From contig JAIMBI010000002.1 in NCBI GenBank assembly GCA_023565505.1, forward strand, positions 124,001 to 188,000: 64,000 nt of DNA, given 5' to 3'. Origin of the DNA: Actinomycetes bacterium (GTDB taxonomy: Bacteria > Bacillota > Sulfobacillia > Sulfobacillales > JAIMBI01). Positions 8,967-16,726 of this stretch are shown here, piece after piece (the stretch's first letter is position 1; each line of letters begins with the position of its first letter). The notes under the pieces are model-generated. The model was not told the origin of the DNA. It made no database searches and saw nothing but the letters and a program-made list of their open reading frames with translations. Position numbers and translations under genes: made by a program.

Positions 8967-10625
8967 ATGGCAGAAGAAACGGTCATCGTCAACCCCGCGC
9001 GGGCGCGCGCGGAGACCCACCGGCACCGGGCGGCCCCGCGGGCCCCGGAGCTGGCCGGCCACAAGGTGGTGCTGTTCAGCAACAACAAGCCGAACGTCGA
9101 CCCGTTCCACGACGAGCTGGCCGCGTTCTTCCGCACCCTGCCCGGGGTGGCGGACGTCGCGGTCCTGCGCAAGCGGTCGGCCGCCCTGCCGGCCGACGAG
9201 GCGGTGGTGGAGCAGGTCCGGGACTTCGCCTTCGCGGTCAACGCCATCGCCGACTGAGGGGCGTGCACGTCGTGGAGTATCCACGACGCGGTGACGTTCG
9301 AGGAGGCCGGGGTGGCCACCTTGACCGTCGTGACCGACCGGTTCGTCAACCTCGCTCAGGCCGAGGCGGAGGCGTTGGGTCGGCCGGACCTGCGGCTCGT
9401 CGTCGTGCCGCATCCCTTCGGCGGCGTGCCCGAGGCGACCATTCGGGAGCGGGCGCGCGCGCTGGCGCCGGAGATCGCGGCGCGGCTGGTCCAACCGGAC
9501 GCGGCGCCGGCCGCCGAGCCGGACCGGTCGGCGGAACCCGAACCGCCTCCGGAGCTGGTGCTCCGGAAGGACCCGGACGAGGAGTGGGCCTGGGCGGTCG
9601 CCCGGCTGGAGCTCTCCGACGGGTTGCCGGTGGTGCTGCCCACGGCCGACCGGGTGCGGCGCATGCTCCGGTACTGCGACCGGGATCCCGAGACGCCCGT
9701 CGGCCCCGTGCCGCCCCGCTGGGCGACGGCGACCATCGCGACGCTCGCGGCCAACGCGGTCATGGCGGGATGCCGGCCGGAGCAGTTTCCGGTCGTGCTG
9801 GCGGCCGTCGAGGCCATGCTGGACCCGGTCTTCAACCTGTACGGGATCCAGGCCACGACGCACCCGGTGGGGCCGCTGGTCCTGCTGTCCGGGCCGCTCG
9901 CGGCGGCCGTGGGCGTGGCGTCGGGGGCGGGGTGTCTGGGCCCCGGGTGGCAGGCGAATCTGTCCATCGGGCGGGCCATCCGCCTCATCCTGATGAACAT
10001 CGGGGGCGCGCGGCCGGGCGTCTTGGACAAGGCGACGATGGGCCAGCCGGGGAAAATCGCGGCGGTGCTGGCGGAGAACGAGGCCGAGTCGCCGTGGCCG
10101 CCCTTCCGGGCGGACTTCGGCTACGGGCCGGAGGTAACCACCATCTCCGTGTTCGGGGCGGAAGCGCCGCACAACATCAACGACCACGGCAGCACCACGG
10201 CGGAGGGCATCCTGCGGACGGTGGCCGGCACCATGGCCACGACGGGGAACAACAACCTCTACTGGCAGGGCGACACGCTGGTGCTGTTCGGGCCGGAGCA
10301 CGCCGCCACCCTGGCGCGTGAGGGCCTGGGCAAGGAGGACGTGCGGCGGGAACTCCACCGGCGGGCCCGGGTGCCCGTGGCGGCCATGTCGGCCGAGCAG
10401 TTCGAGCACACGCGGGGCTGGGCCGTCGGCGACCGGTACGTGGACGACGCGGGGCGCGTGGCGGTGACGGCCAAGCCGGAGGAGATCCGGATCGCGGTGG
10501 CCGGCGGACCCGGCAAGCACTCCATGTGGGTGCCCACCTTCGGGCTGACCTATTCCGTGACCCGGCCGCTGGTCGACCGCACCGGCCGGCCCATCCGGTC
10601 CCTGGAGGAGGTCCGGCAATGGTAG
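8967..10625 (+). CDS. UGSC-type selenoprotein fused to partner domain (TGA at 9255 read as Sec)
   Basis: One frame of 552 residues if TGA at 9255-9257 is decoded as selenocysteine (Sec97). Residues 1-96 ('KVVLFSNNKPNVDPFHDEL' region) and the segment after the TGA (Gly-Ala-Cys-Thr-Ser-Trp-Ser-Ile-His-Asp, then 'LRLVVVPHPFGG') together form one domain matching my recollection of the 'UGSC family (seleno)protein', here with motif Sec-Gly-Ala-Cys. Residues about 205-552 are a paralogue of the upstream gene product. Support for recoding: the frame is identical on both sides of the TGA, conserved motif residues continue directly after it, a SECIS-like hairpin follows, and there is no ribosome binding site for a separate gene starting at 9291. 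ATG 8967 has GAGGGAGGAG at good spacing; ATG 8916 is an in-frame alternative. The function is unknown; Sec97-x-x-Cys100 suggests thiol/selenol redox chemistry. The Sec machinery genes are not in this window. Confidence 0.85.
9255..9288 (+). promoter_or_regulatory. recoded TGA plus bacterial SECIS-like hairpin
   Basis: The TGA at 9255-9257 is followed by a perfect inverted repeat: CGTCGTGGA at 9268-9276, a three-base loop GTA at 9277-9279, and TCCACGACG at 9280-9288. The loop starts 19 bases after the TGA and its first base is G. Both features match what is known for bacterial SECIS elements recognised by SelB (apical loop roughly 16-37 bases from the UGA, with a guanosine in its first two positions). 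The hairpin lies in coding sequence that encodes the conserved Thr-Ser-Trp-Ser-Ile-His-Asp. Confidence 0.78.
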
Positions 10626-11530
10626 GAGAGGAGGCGTCCCCGTCCCTCCCGACCCTGTCCGACCGCGACTGGGAGCGGGTCCGCGGGGCCCTGGACGGCC
10701 ACGTCCACGCCGCCCCGAGCCTGGCGCCGCGCTGGGGCGACGACCGGGAGCTCGCGCAGGCGGCCCGGGCGGCGGGGATGGCCGGCTTCGTGCTCAAGGC
10801 GCACGAGGGCGACAGCGCCGCCCGCGCGGATCTCCTGCGCCGGGAGTTCCCGGGGCTTGGGGTCCTCGGCGGGGTGGTGCTGAACCCCCCGGCGGGGGGC
10901 CTCAACCCCGCGGCGGTGGAGACGACGCTGCGCCTGGGCGGACGGGTCGTGTGGCTGCCGACGATGTTCGCGCGGGCCCACGTGGAGCACGTGGGGGACA
11001 CCAGCGGCATCCCCGGCACGGGCCGCGTACCGGGGCGGGATCCGGTGGCCCTCGTCGACGAGACGGGCCGGCCGGTGCCGGCGCTCCGGGAGATCCTGGA
11101 TCTCATCCGGCAGTACGACGCCGTCCTGGCCACCGGCCACGTGGCCGGCGCCGAGCTCGAGGCGGCGGTGCGGGCGGGACGGGAGGCCGGGGTGCGGATC
11201 GTCGTCACCCATCCCGAGTACCACGTGCCGAACCTCTCGGCCGCGGCGCAGCGGGAGCTCGCCCAGGCCGGGGTGTGGCTGGAGAAGTGCTATCTGACGA
11301 CGTTTCCCGGCCAGGGCGCGGGGGATCTGGCCGACATGGCCGCGCGCATCGCGCACATCGGCCCGGAGCGCCTGGTCCTGGTGACCGACTTCGGGCAGGC
11401 CCCCCGGGGATCCCCGGTGGAGGGGCTCGCCCGCTTCCTCAAGGGATTGGCCGAGGCGGGCGTCCCCGAGGCGTGGATCGCGCGCATGGCGCGGGACAAC
11501 CCGCGGGAGCTGTTCGCCGCGGATCGCTGA
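10619..11530 (+). CDS. DUF6282-like amidohydrolase/PHP-type metal-dependent hydrolase
   Basis: 303-residue protein resembling the metallo-dependent hydrolase fold: 'DGHVHAAPSLAPRWGD' near the N-terminus supplies an HxH metal pair, and later segments include 'ATGHVAGAE', 'VVTHPEYHVP' and 'LVLVTDFGQ', the expected downstream His/Asp ligands. I recall this pattern as DUF6282; no reaction is established to my knowledge. The ATG at 10619 overlaps the end of the selenoprotein frame by 7 bases, so the two are likely co-translated and functionally linked. A hydrolase acting on a cyclic or acylated nitrogen compound would fit the amidase and oxoprolinase genes nearby (inference). Confidence 0.75.
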   Translation: MVGEEASPSLPTLSDRDWERVRGALDGHVHAAPSLAPRWGDDRELAQAARAAGMAGFVLKAHEGDSAARADLLRREFPGLGVLGGVVLNPPAGGLNPAAVETTLRLGGRVVWLPTMFARAHVEHVGDTSGIPGTGRVPGRDPVALVDETGRPVPALREILDLIRQYDAVLATGHVAGAELEAAVRAGREAGVRIVVTHPEYHVPNLSAAAQRELAQAGVWLEKCYLTTFPGQGAGDLADMAARIAHIGPERLVLVTDFGQAPRGSPVEGLARFLKGLAEAGVPEAWIARMARDNPRELFAADR

Positions 11531-11569
11531 CGGCGCCGGAGGTTCGGCGTCGGGAGAGGAGCGCATGTC

Positions 11570-12235
11570 ATGATCGTCGCCACGCCGGACGGCGTGCTGA
11601 CCCTGGACGAGAGCTGGCGGTACGCCTGTGCCGGCTACACCGGCCGCGACCGGGCGGTGGTGCTGGCCCACATCGCCGAACTGGAGCGCATCGGGGTCGC
11701 GCCGCCGCCCACCGTCCCGACGTTCTACCGCATCCCCCCGTACCTCGTGACCGGTGCCGACCGCGTGTGGGCGCCCCACGAGGCCACGAGCGGGGAGATC
11801 GAGCCGGTGTTCATCATCCGGGCCCCGGACCGGATCTACGTGAGCGTCGGCAGCGACCACACCGACCGGCGGCTTGAGGCCCACGACGTCGACGCGAGCA
11901 AGTGGCTGGGCCAGAAGGTGATGGCCTCCGCCGCCTGGGCCTGGGCCGACGTCGGCGCCGAGTGGGACCGGACGCGCATCAGGTCCTGGGTGGAACCGGC
12001 GGGCGGGGGGGAGCCGGTGCCGTTCCAGGACGGCCGGCCCGCCGACCTGCTCGATCCCGGTTACTGGGTGGACACCTTGATCCGTCGCTACGGGTCGGCG
12101 GAGCGCTGGGTGCTCTTCGGCGGGACCATTCCCCACGCGGAGGTGGAGGGGCCGTTCCGCGCCTTCGCGGGGGAGATGGTGCGGCCCTCGGGGGATCGGC
12201 TCGCCTTCCGCTACACCGTCTCGATTCTGGACTGA
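11570..12235 (+). CDS. DUF2848 family protein
   Basis: 221-residue protein of the DUF2848 family, related in fold to fumarylacetoacetate hydrolases. Typical segments are 'YTGRDRAVVLAHIAELERIGV', 'PTFYRIPPYLVT' and 'IYVSVGSDHTDRRLE', with 'ASKWLGQKVMASAAW' following. FAH-like enzymes hydrolyse or decarboxylate oxo-acids with a divalent metal; the substrate of DUF2848 proteins is not known to me. The ATG at 11570 follows GGGAGAGGAG. It lies between the DUF6282-like gene and the oxoprolinase genes, which suggests a shared pathway. Confidence 0.82.
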   Translation: MIVATPDGVLTLDESWRYACAGYTGRDRAVVLAHIAELERIGVAPPPTVPTFYRIPPYLVTGADRVWAPHEATSGEIEPVFIIRAPDRIYVSVGSDHTDRRLEAHDVDASKWLGQKVMASAAWAWADVGAEWDRTRIRSWVEPAGGGEPVPFQDGRPADLLDPGYWVDTLIRRYGSAERWVLFGGTIPHAEVEGPFRAFAGEMVRPSGDRLAFRYTVSILD

Positions 12236-12300
12236 CGCGCCGGCGCGCCGGGGGGCGGTCCGGCGGCGCCGGCCGTACGGAAGGAGGCTCGCAAGCGGCT

Positions 12301-13050
12301 TTGGCCACGACAGCGTCGGAGCCGCCGGTGCCCTGGACGCGGGCCCTGCCCGCGGGGGATGCGGCGGTGCTGCTCGAATTCGGTACCACCATCGACCCGG
12401 AGACCAACGCCGCGGTGCACCGGGTGTTTCGAACCCTGGCGGCGGACCCGCCCGCGGGGGTGACGGGCCTCATCCCCGCCTACGCCACGCTCCTGGTGGA
12501 ATTCGATCCCACCGTCACAACGCGGGCGCAGGTGCTGGCGGACCTGGCCGGGCGGCGCTACACGGGCGGCGTGGAGGCCGGCCGGCGGGTGGTGCTGCCG
12601 GTTCTCTACGGAGGCGAGGGCGGCCCGGACCTCGAGGAGGTGGCCCGGGCGGCCGGGATCTCGCCCGACGAGGTGGTGCGCCTGCACGCCGGCCAGGACT
12701 ACCGGGTCTACGCCGTCGGGTTCTCGCCGGGCTTCCCGTTCCTGGGGATCGTCCCGGAGGCCATCCAGCTGCCCCGGCGGGCCTCCCCCCGCACGCGCGT
12801 GCCGAAGGGCTCGGTGGCCATCGCGGGCCGGCAGACGGGCGTCTACCCGGCCGACAGCCCCGGGGGCTGGCATCTCATCGGGCGGACCCCGGTCCCGCTG
12901 TTCGAGCTCGGGCGGACCCCGCCGGTGCCTTACCAGGTGGGGGACCGCGTGCGCTTCCGCCCCGTCGACGCCGCCACCTACGCGGAGTTGGCGGAGCGGT
13001 GGCGGTCCGGACAACTGTCGTGGGAGGCGCTGGTCGATGGGGTGGATTGA
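12301..13050 (+). CDS. pxpB: 5-oxoprolinase subunit B (PxpB/KipI-like, AHS1)
   Basis: About 249 residues of the allophanate-hydrolase subunit 1 (AHS1) family. With PxpA and PxpC it hydrolyses 5-oxoproline (pyroglutamate) to glutamate at the cost of ATP. Family marks are 'LPAGDAAVLLEFG' at the start and 'YAVGFSPGFPFLG' and 'PKGSVAIAGRQTGVYP' later. The start is uncertain. TTG at 12301 lies 12 bases after GGAAGGAGG, and a GTG at 12331 is the next option. The frame overlaps pxpC by 14 bases. Confidence 0.88.
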   Translation: MATTASEPPVPWTRALPAGDAAVLLEFGTTIDPETNAAVHRVFRTLAADPPAGVTGLIPAYATLLVEFDPTVTTRAQVLADLAGRRYTGGVEAGRRVVLPVLYGGEGGPDLEEVARAAGISPDEVVRLHAGQDYRVYAVGFSPGFPFLGIVPEAIQLPRRASPRTRVPKGSVAIAGRQTGVYPADSPGGWHLIGRTPVPLFELGRTPPVPYQVGDRVRFRPVDAATYAELAERWRSGQLSWEALVDGVD

Positions 13051-14254
13051 GGTCCAGGCGCCGGGGCTCCTGACCACGGTGCAGGATCGGGGCCGGCGCG
13101 GGTACGAGCACCTGGGCGTCATGGTGGGCGGCGTCCTGGACGACTACGCCGCCGCGTGGGCCAACCGCCTGCTGGGCAACCCGCCCGAGGCCGCGGTGCT
13201 GGAGATGACGCTGGTGGGGCCGACGCTGGCGGTCGTCGAAGGCGGCTGGGCGGCCCTGGCGGGGGCGGACCTGGGCGCCCGGGTGGACGGGGAGCCCTGG
13301 CCGCCGGGGACGGCGCGCCGGCTGGCGGCGGGCAGCGTCGTGCGCTTCGGGCGGGCGGTCCGGGGCGCGCGGGCCTATCTCGCCTTCGCCGGGGGACTCG
13401 ACGTGCCGCCGGTGCTGGGCAGCCGGGCCACCGACCTCGTCTCCGGCTTCGGCGGGGTGGAAGGCCGAGCACTGGTCGCCGGGGACCGGCTCCGTTTCGG
13501 GGACCAGGAGGCCGAGCCGGCCCGGGCCCCGGTCGACACCTGTCTGGTCCGCGACGTCGTGCGGGTGCTGCCCGGGGTGCGCCTGGAGCGCTTTCCCCCG
13601 ACGGCGCTGGAGCGCCTGGCCCAGGGCGTCTGGCGCGTCTCGCCCCGATCCGACCGCGTGGGGCTCCGGCTCGAAGGGCCGCCCGTGGTCGACACGCCGA
13701 TGCCGAGCGACGCCATCTCGGAGGCGATGGCGATCGGGGCGGTGGAAGTCCCTCCGAGCGGCGAGCTGCTCGTGCTGTTGAAGGCGCGCGGGACGATAGG
13801 GGGATACGCGACCCTGGCCCACGTCGTCACCGCGGATCTGCCCGTCCTGGCGCAGCTCCGGCCGGGCGAGAGCGTGCGCTTCCGGGTGGTGGGGGAGGAC
13901 GAGGCACTCGAGGCGGTGCGCCGGCTCTGGGCCACCTTGACCTGGCCGCTCGAGCGGCCCGAGGCGGAGGGCCCCGCAGCCGCCGAACCGGCAGCCGCCG
14001 CCCCGGAACGGCTCGTGGTGCCGGCGCCCAGTTGGTGCGTCGTCTGGCGGGCCAACGCGCCCGGGGAACGCCCGCTGGTGGAGGTCGGCGACCGGGTGGA
14101 GGCAGGGCAGCCGCTCGCCCTCGTCGAAGTCATGAAAGTGTTCACGCCGCTCGCGAGTCCGGCCCGGGGCACGGTCACGGCGATCCACTTCGCGGACGGC
14201 GCCGTGGTGGAGGAGGGCGCCCCCCTGGTGGAACTCGCGGTCGAGCGGACGTAG
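13037..14254 (+). CDS. pxpC: 5-oxoprolinase subunit C (AHS2) fused to a biotinyl domain
   Basis: 405-residue protein. Residues 1 to about 310 are the AHS2 domain ('VQAPGLLTTVQDRGRRGYEHLGV', 'FGRAVRGARAYLAFAGG', 'RSDRVGLRLEG', 'IGGYATLAHVVTADLP'), the PxpC part of ATP-dependent 5-oxoprolinase. An Ala/Pro-rich linker (about 325-340) leads to a C-terminal biotinyl/lipoyl-like domain with 'VEVMKVFTPL', where Lys367 would be the biotinylated lysine (canonical motif AMKM). E. coli PxpC is shorter and lacks this domain; in urea amidolyase AHS1, AHS2 and a biotin carrier occur together. No biotin carboxylase gene is present here. It overlaps pxpB by 14 bases. Confidence 0.87.
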   Translation: MGWIEVQAPGLLTTVQDRGRRGYEHLGVMVGGVLDDYAAAWANRLLGNPPEAAVLEMTLVGPTLAVVEGGWAALAGADLGARVDGEPWPPGTARRLAAGSVVRFGRAVRGARAYLAFAGGLDVPPVLGSRATDLVSGFGGVEGRALVAGDRLRFGDQEAEPARAPVDTCLVRDVVRVLPGVRLERFPPTALERLAQGVWRVSPRSDRVGLRLEGPPVVDTPMPSDAISEAMAIGAVEVPPSGELLVLLKARGTIGGYATLAHVVTADLPVLAQLRPGESVRFRVVGEDEALEAVRRLWATLTWPLERPEAEGPAAAEPAAAAPERLVVPAPSWCVVWRANAPGERPLVEVGDRVEAGQPLALVEVMKVFTPLASPARGTVTAIHFADGAVVEEGAPLVELAVERT

Positions 14255-14300
14255 AGGCGTTGTCGGGCCAAGACCGATACGGAGAGAGGGGACGGACACG

Positions 14301-15080
14301 ATGGCGACGCGCAAGGTCGACCTCAACTGCGACATGGGCGAGAGTTTCGGGGCCTGGCGGATGGGCGACGACGAGCACGTGCTGCCGCATATCACGTCGG
14401 CCAACGTCGCCTGCGGCTTCCACGCGGGCGATCCCCGCGTGATGGCCCGGACGGTGCGGCGGGCCCGGGAGCTGGGCGTGGCCGTGGGCGCGCACCCCAG
14501 TTTTCCCGATCTGGTGGGCTTCGGCCGGCGCAACCTGGACGTCACGCCCGAGGAGGCGCGGACCGACGTCCTGTACCAGATCGGGGCGCTGTCCGCGTTC
14601 TGCCGGGCCGAAGGCGTCCCACTCCAGCACGTCAAGCCCCACGGCCAGCTCAACAACCTCGCGCTCGAGAACCGGACCCTGGCCGAGGCCATCGTCGACG
14701 GGGTTCTGGCCTACGACCCGAGCCTCATCTTCGTCGCCTACGGCGGGGAGTTGGCCCGGGTGGCAGAGGCCAAGGGACTCCGGGTCGGGCACGAGGTGTT
14801 CGCCGACCGGGCCTACAACCCCGACGGCACGCTGGTGTCGCGGCGGATTCCCGGCGCCGTCCTGCACGACCCCGACCGGGTGGTGGAGCGCGCCGTGCAG
14901 ATGGTGCTCGACGGACGGGTGCGCGCCCACGACGGCAGCTGGCTCGAGCTGCAGGTGGACACCATCTGCGTCCACGGCGACACCCCCGGGGCGGCGGACC
15001 TGGTGCAAAAGCTCCGGGCGGCCCTGGAGGCGGCCGGCGTCGCGGTCGTCCCCCTCGCCCAGGTCCTGGCCGACCGGTAG
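14301..15080 (+). CDS. pxpA: 5-oxoprolinase subunit A (LamB/YcsF family)
   Basis: 259-residue LamB/YcsF-family protein that completes the PxpA-PxpB-PxpC 5-oxoprolinase. It starts with the family pattern 'VDLNCDMGESFGAWRMGDDEHVLPHITSAN', then 'ACGFHAGDPRVM', 'GAHPSFPDLVGFGRR', 'HVKPHGQLNN' and 'HGDTPGA' near the end, giving the carboxylate and histidine residues expected for ring-opening hydrolysis. ATG 14301 follows GGAGAGAGGGG. The three genes are contiguous in the order B-C-A and probably cotranscribed. Confidence 0.93.
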   Translation: MATRKVDLNCDMGESFGAWRMGDDEHVLPHITSANVACGFHAGDPRVMARTVRRARELGVAVGAHPSFPDLVGFGRRNLDVTPEEARTDVLYQIGALSAFCRAEGVPLQHVKPHGQLNNLALENRTLAEAIVDGVLAYDPSLIFVAYGGELARVAEAKGLRVGHEVFADRAYNPDGTLVSRRIPGAVLHDPDRVVERAVQMVLDGRVRAHDGSWLELQVDTICVHGDTPGAADLVQKLRAALEAAGVAVVPLAQVLADR

Positions 15081-15089
15081 GGGCGCGTC

Positions 15090-16664
15090 GTGGGCCTGTT
15101 GTTCGTCGGGGCCCGCGTCCTGACGGGGGATCCCGAACGGCCCGAGGCCGAGGCGGTCTGGGTCGAGGGGGACCGGATCCGGGCCGTGGGCCCTGAGTCC
15201 GTACTCCGGCGCATGGCCTCCCCGGCGCCGGAGGTGATCGACGGGACGGGCGCCACTCTCCTGCCGGGGTTCATCGACGCCCACGTCCACCTCGCCCTCC
15301 TGGGCGGGCAGCTGAACGGCGTCGCGCTCAAACCGCTCCGGTCGGTGGCCGCCGTCCGCGAGGCGGTGCGGGCGCGGGCGGCCGCGACCCCGCCGGGAAC
15401 CTGGATCCGGGGCTTCGGTTACAACCAGCTGTGGCTCGCGGAGCGGCGGCATCCCACCCGGGACGACCTCGATCCCGTCAGCCCGCGCCATCCGGTCCTG
15501 CTCACGCGGACCTGCGGGCACATCGCCGTGGCCAATACGGCGGCGCTCCGGGCGGCGGGGCTGGCCGAGCGCGAGCCTGACCCGCCCGGCGGGCGCTTCG
15601 GCCGTCGGCCCGACGGCACGTTGGACGGCGTGCTCTACGACCAGGCGCTCGAGGCGGTGCAGACGGTCTCGCGGCCCGGCCCGGAGGAGCTCCGCCGCGA
15701 CTTGGCCCAAGCCGGCCGGGTCCTGGCCGAGGCCGGGGTGGTGAGCGTGCACGACGCCGGCGGGCCGCCCGATTACTTCCCCACGCTCATCGCGGCGGTG
15801 GACGCGGGGGACGTGCCCCAGACGGTGCACGCCATGGTGTGGAACGGCCTCGGCATCCGGCAACTCGACGCCTTCCTCCCCGCCGGCTTGGCCACCGGCT
15901 TCCGCCGGGGGCGGGTCGTCCTCGGCGCCGCCAAGGTGATGGTGGACGGCAGCTCGAGCGGACCGACGGCGGCCACGCGGGAGGGGTACGCCCACGACCC
16001 GGCCGACCACGGCATCCTCTACCTCGGGGCGGAGGCGCTCGAAGCCGTCCTGGGGCGTGCGGCCGCCCTGGGATTCCAGATCACCACGCACGCGGTCGGG
16101 GACCGGGCGGTGGCGCTCGCGGCGGAGGTCATCGGCCGGGTGGGACGGCCGGAACGCCGCCCGCGGATCGAGCACGCGGCGATGTGTCCGCCGGACCTGG
16201 TGCCGGCCCTGGCGGCGGCGGGGATCACGCCGGTCGCCCAGCCCCGGTTTCTGGTGGAATTCGGCGACGGCTACGTGGAGCACTACGGTCCGGAACGGGG
16301 GGCGCGCCTGTTCCCCCTGGCCTCTTGGCTGAAGGCGGGGCTCAGGGTGGCGGGCAGTTCCGACAGCCCCGTGGCCGACTGGCGCCCGCTACGGGGGGTC
16401 GCCGCCGCCATGACCCGGCGGACGACCGCCGGGCGGGTGCTCGCCCCCGAGGAGCGGCTCGACTTCCCCGCGGCCTTGGCCTTGTACACCCAGCATGCGG
16501 CCTGGGTGGGGTTCGAAGAGGCGGAGCGGGGGCGGATCGCTCCGGGCTTCGCGGCCGACCTGGTCCTGGTGGAGGGGGACCTCCCCCGAATGGCGCCGGA
16601 CGAGATTGCGGAGGTGCCGGTGCGGTTGACGGTCATCGGCGGGACGGTGGTCTTCGGGCGCTAG
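15090..16664 (+). CDS. YtcJ-like amidohydrolase family 3 protein
   Basis: 524-residue metal-dependent hydrolase of the YtcJ type. The N-terminal beta domain leads to the HxH metal site in 'LLPGFIDAHVHLALLG'; later come 'AKVMVDGSSSGPTA' (carboxylated-Lys or ligand region), 'TTHAVGDRAVALA', 'RIEHAAMCPP' and 'VAGSSDSPVADWRPL', which hold the remaining His and Asp ligands. YtcJ-like enzymes hydrolyse amides or imines of varied substrates. The GTG start lies 9 bases after pxpA. The context suggests deacylation or ring opening of an amino-acid-derived amide (inference). Confidence 0.88.
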   Translation: MGLLFVGARVLTGDPERPEAEAVWVEGDRIRAVGPESVLRRMASPAPEVIDGTGATLLPGFIDAHVHLALLGGQLNGVALKPLRSVAAVREAVRARAAATPPGTWIRGFGYNQLWLAERRHPTRDDLDPVSPRHPVLLTRTCGHIAVANTAALRAAGLAEREPDPPGGRFGRRPDGTLDGVLYDQALEAVQTVSRPGPEELRRDLAQAGRVLAEAGVVSVHDAGGPPDYFPTLIAAVDAGDVPQTVHAMVWNGLGIRQLDAFLPAGLATGFRRGRVVLGAAKVMVDGSSSGPTAATREGYAHDPADHGILYLGAEALEAVLGRAAALGFQITTHAVGDRAVALAAEVIGRVGRPERRPRIEHAAMCPPDLVPALAAAGITPVAQPRFLVEFGDGYVEHYGPERGARLFPLASWLKAGLRVAGSSDSPVADWRPLRGVAAAMTRRTTAGRVLAPEERLDFPAALALYTQHAAWVGFEEAERGRIAPGFAADLVLVEGDLPRMAPDEIAEVPVRLTVIGGTVVFGR

Positions 16665-16726
16665 GCGCCGGGAAAGGCGGCCGGGGCGTGAGCCCGGCTC
16701 CGGCCGGGCAGGAGGGGGGCGGAAGG

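Noticed and set aside
9291-10625. A separate gene starting at GTG 9291
   Set aside because: It has no ribosome binding site, starts in the middle of the UGSC-type domain, and is in the same frame as the upstream 96 codons with only a TGA between.
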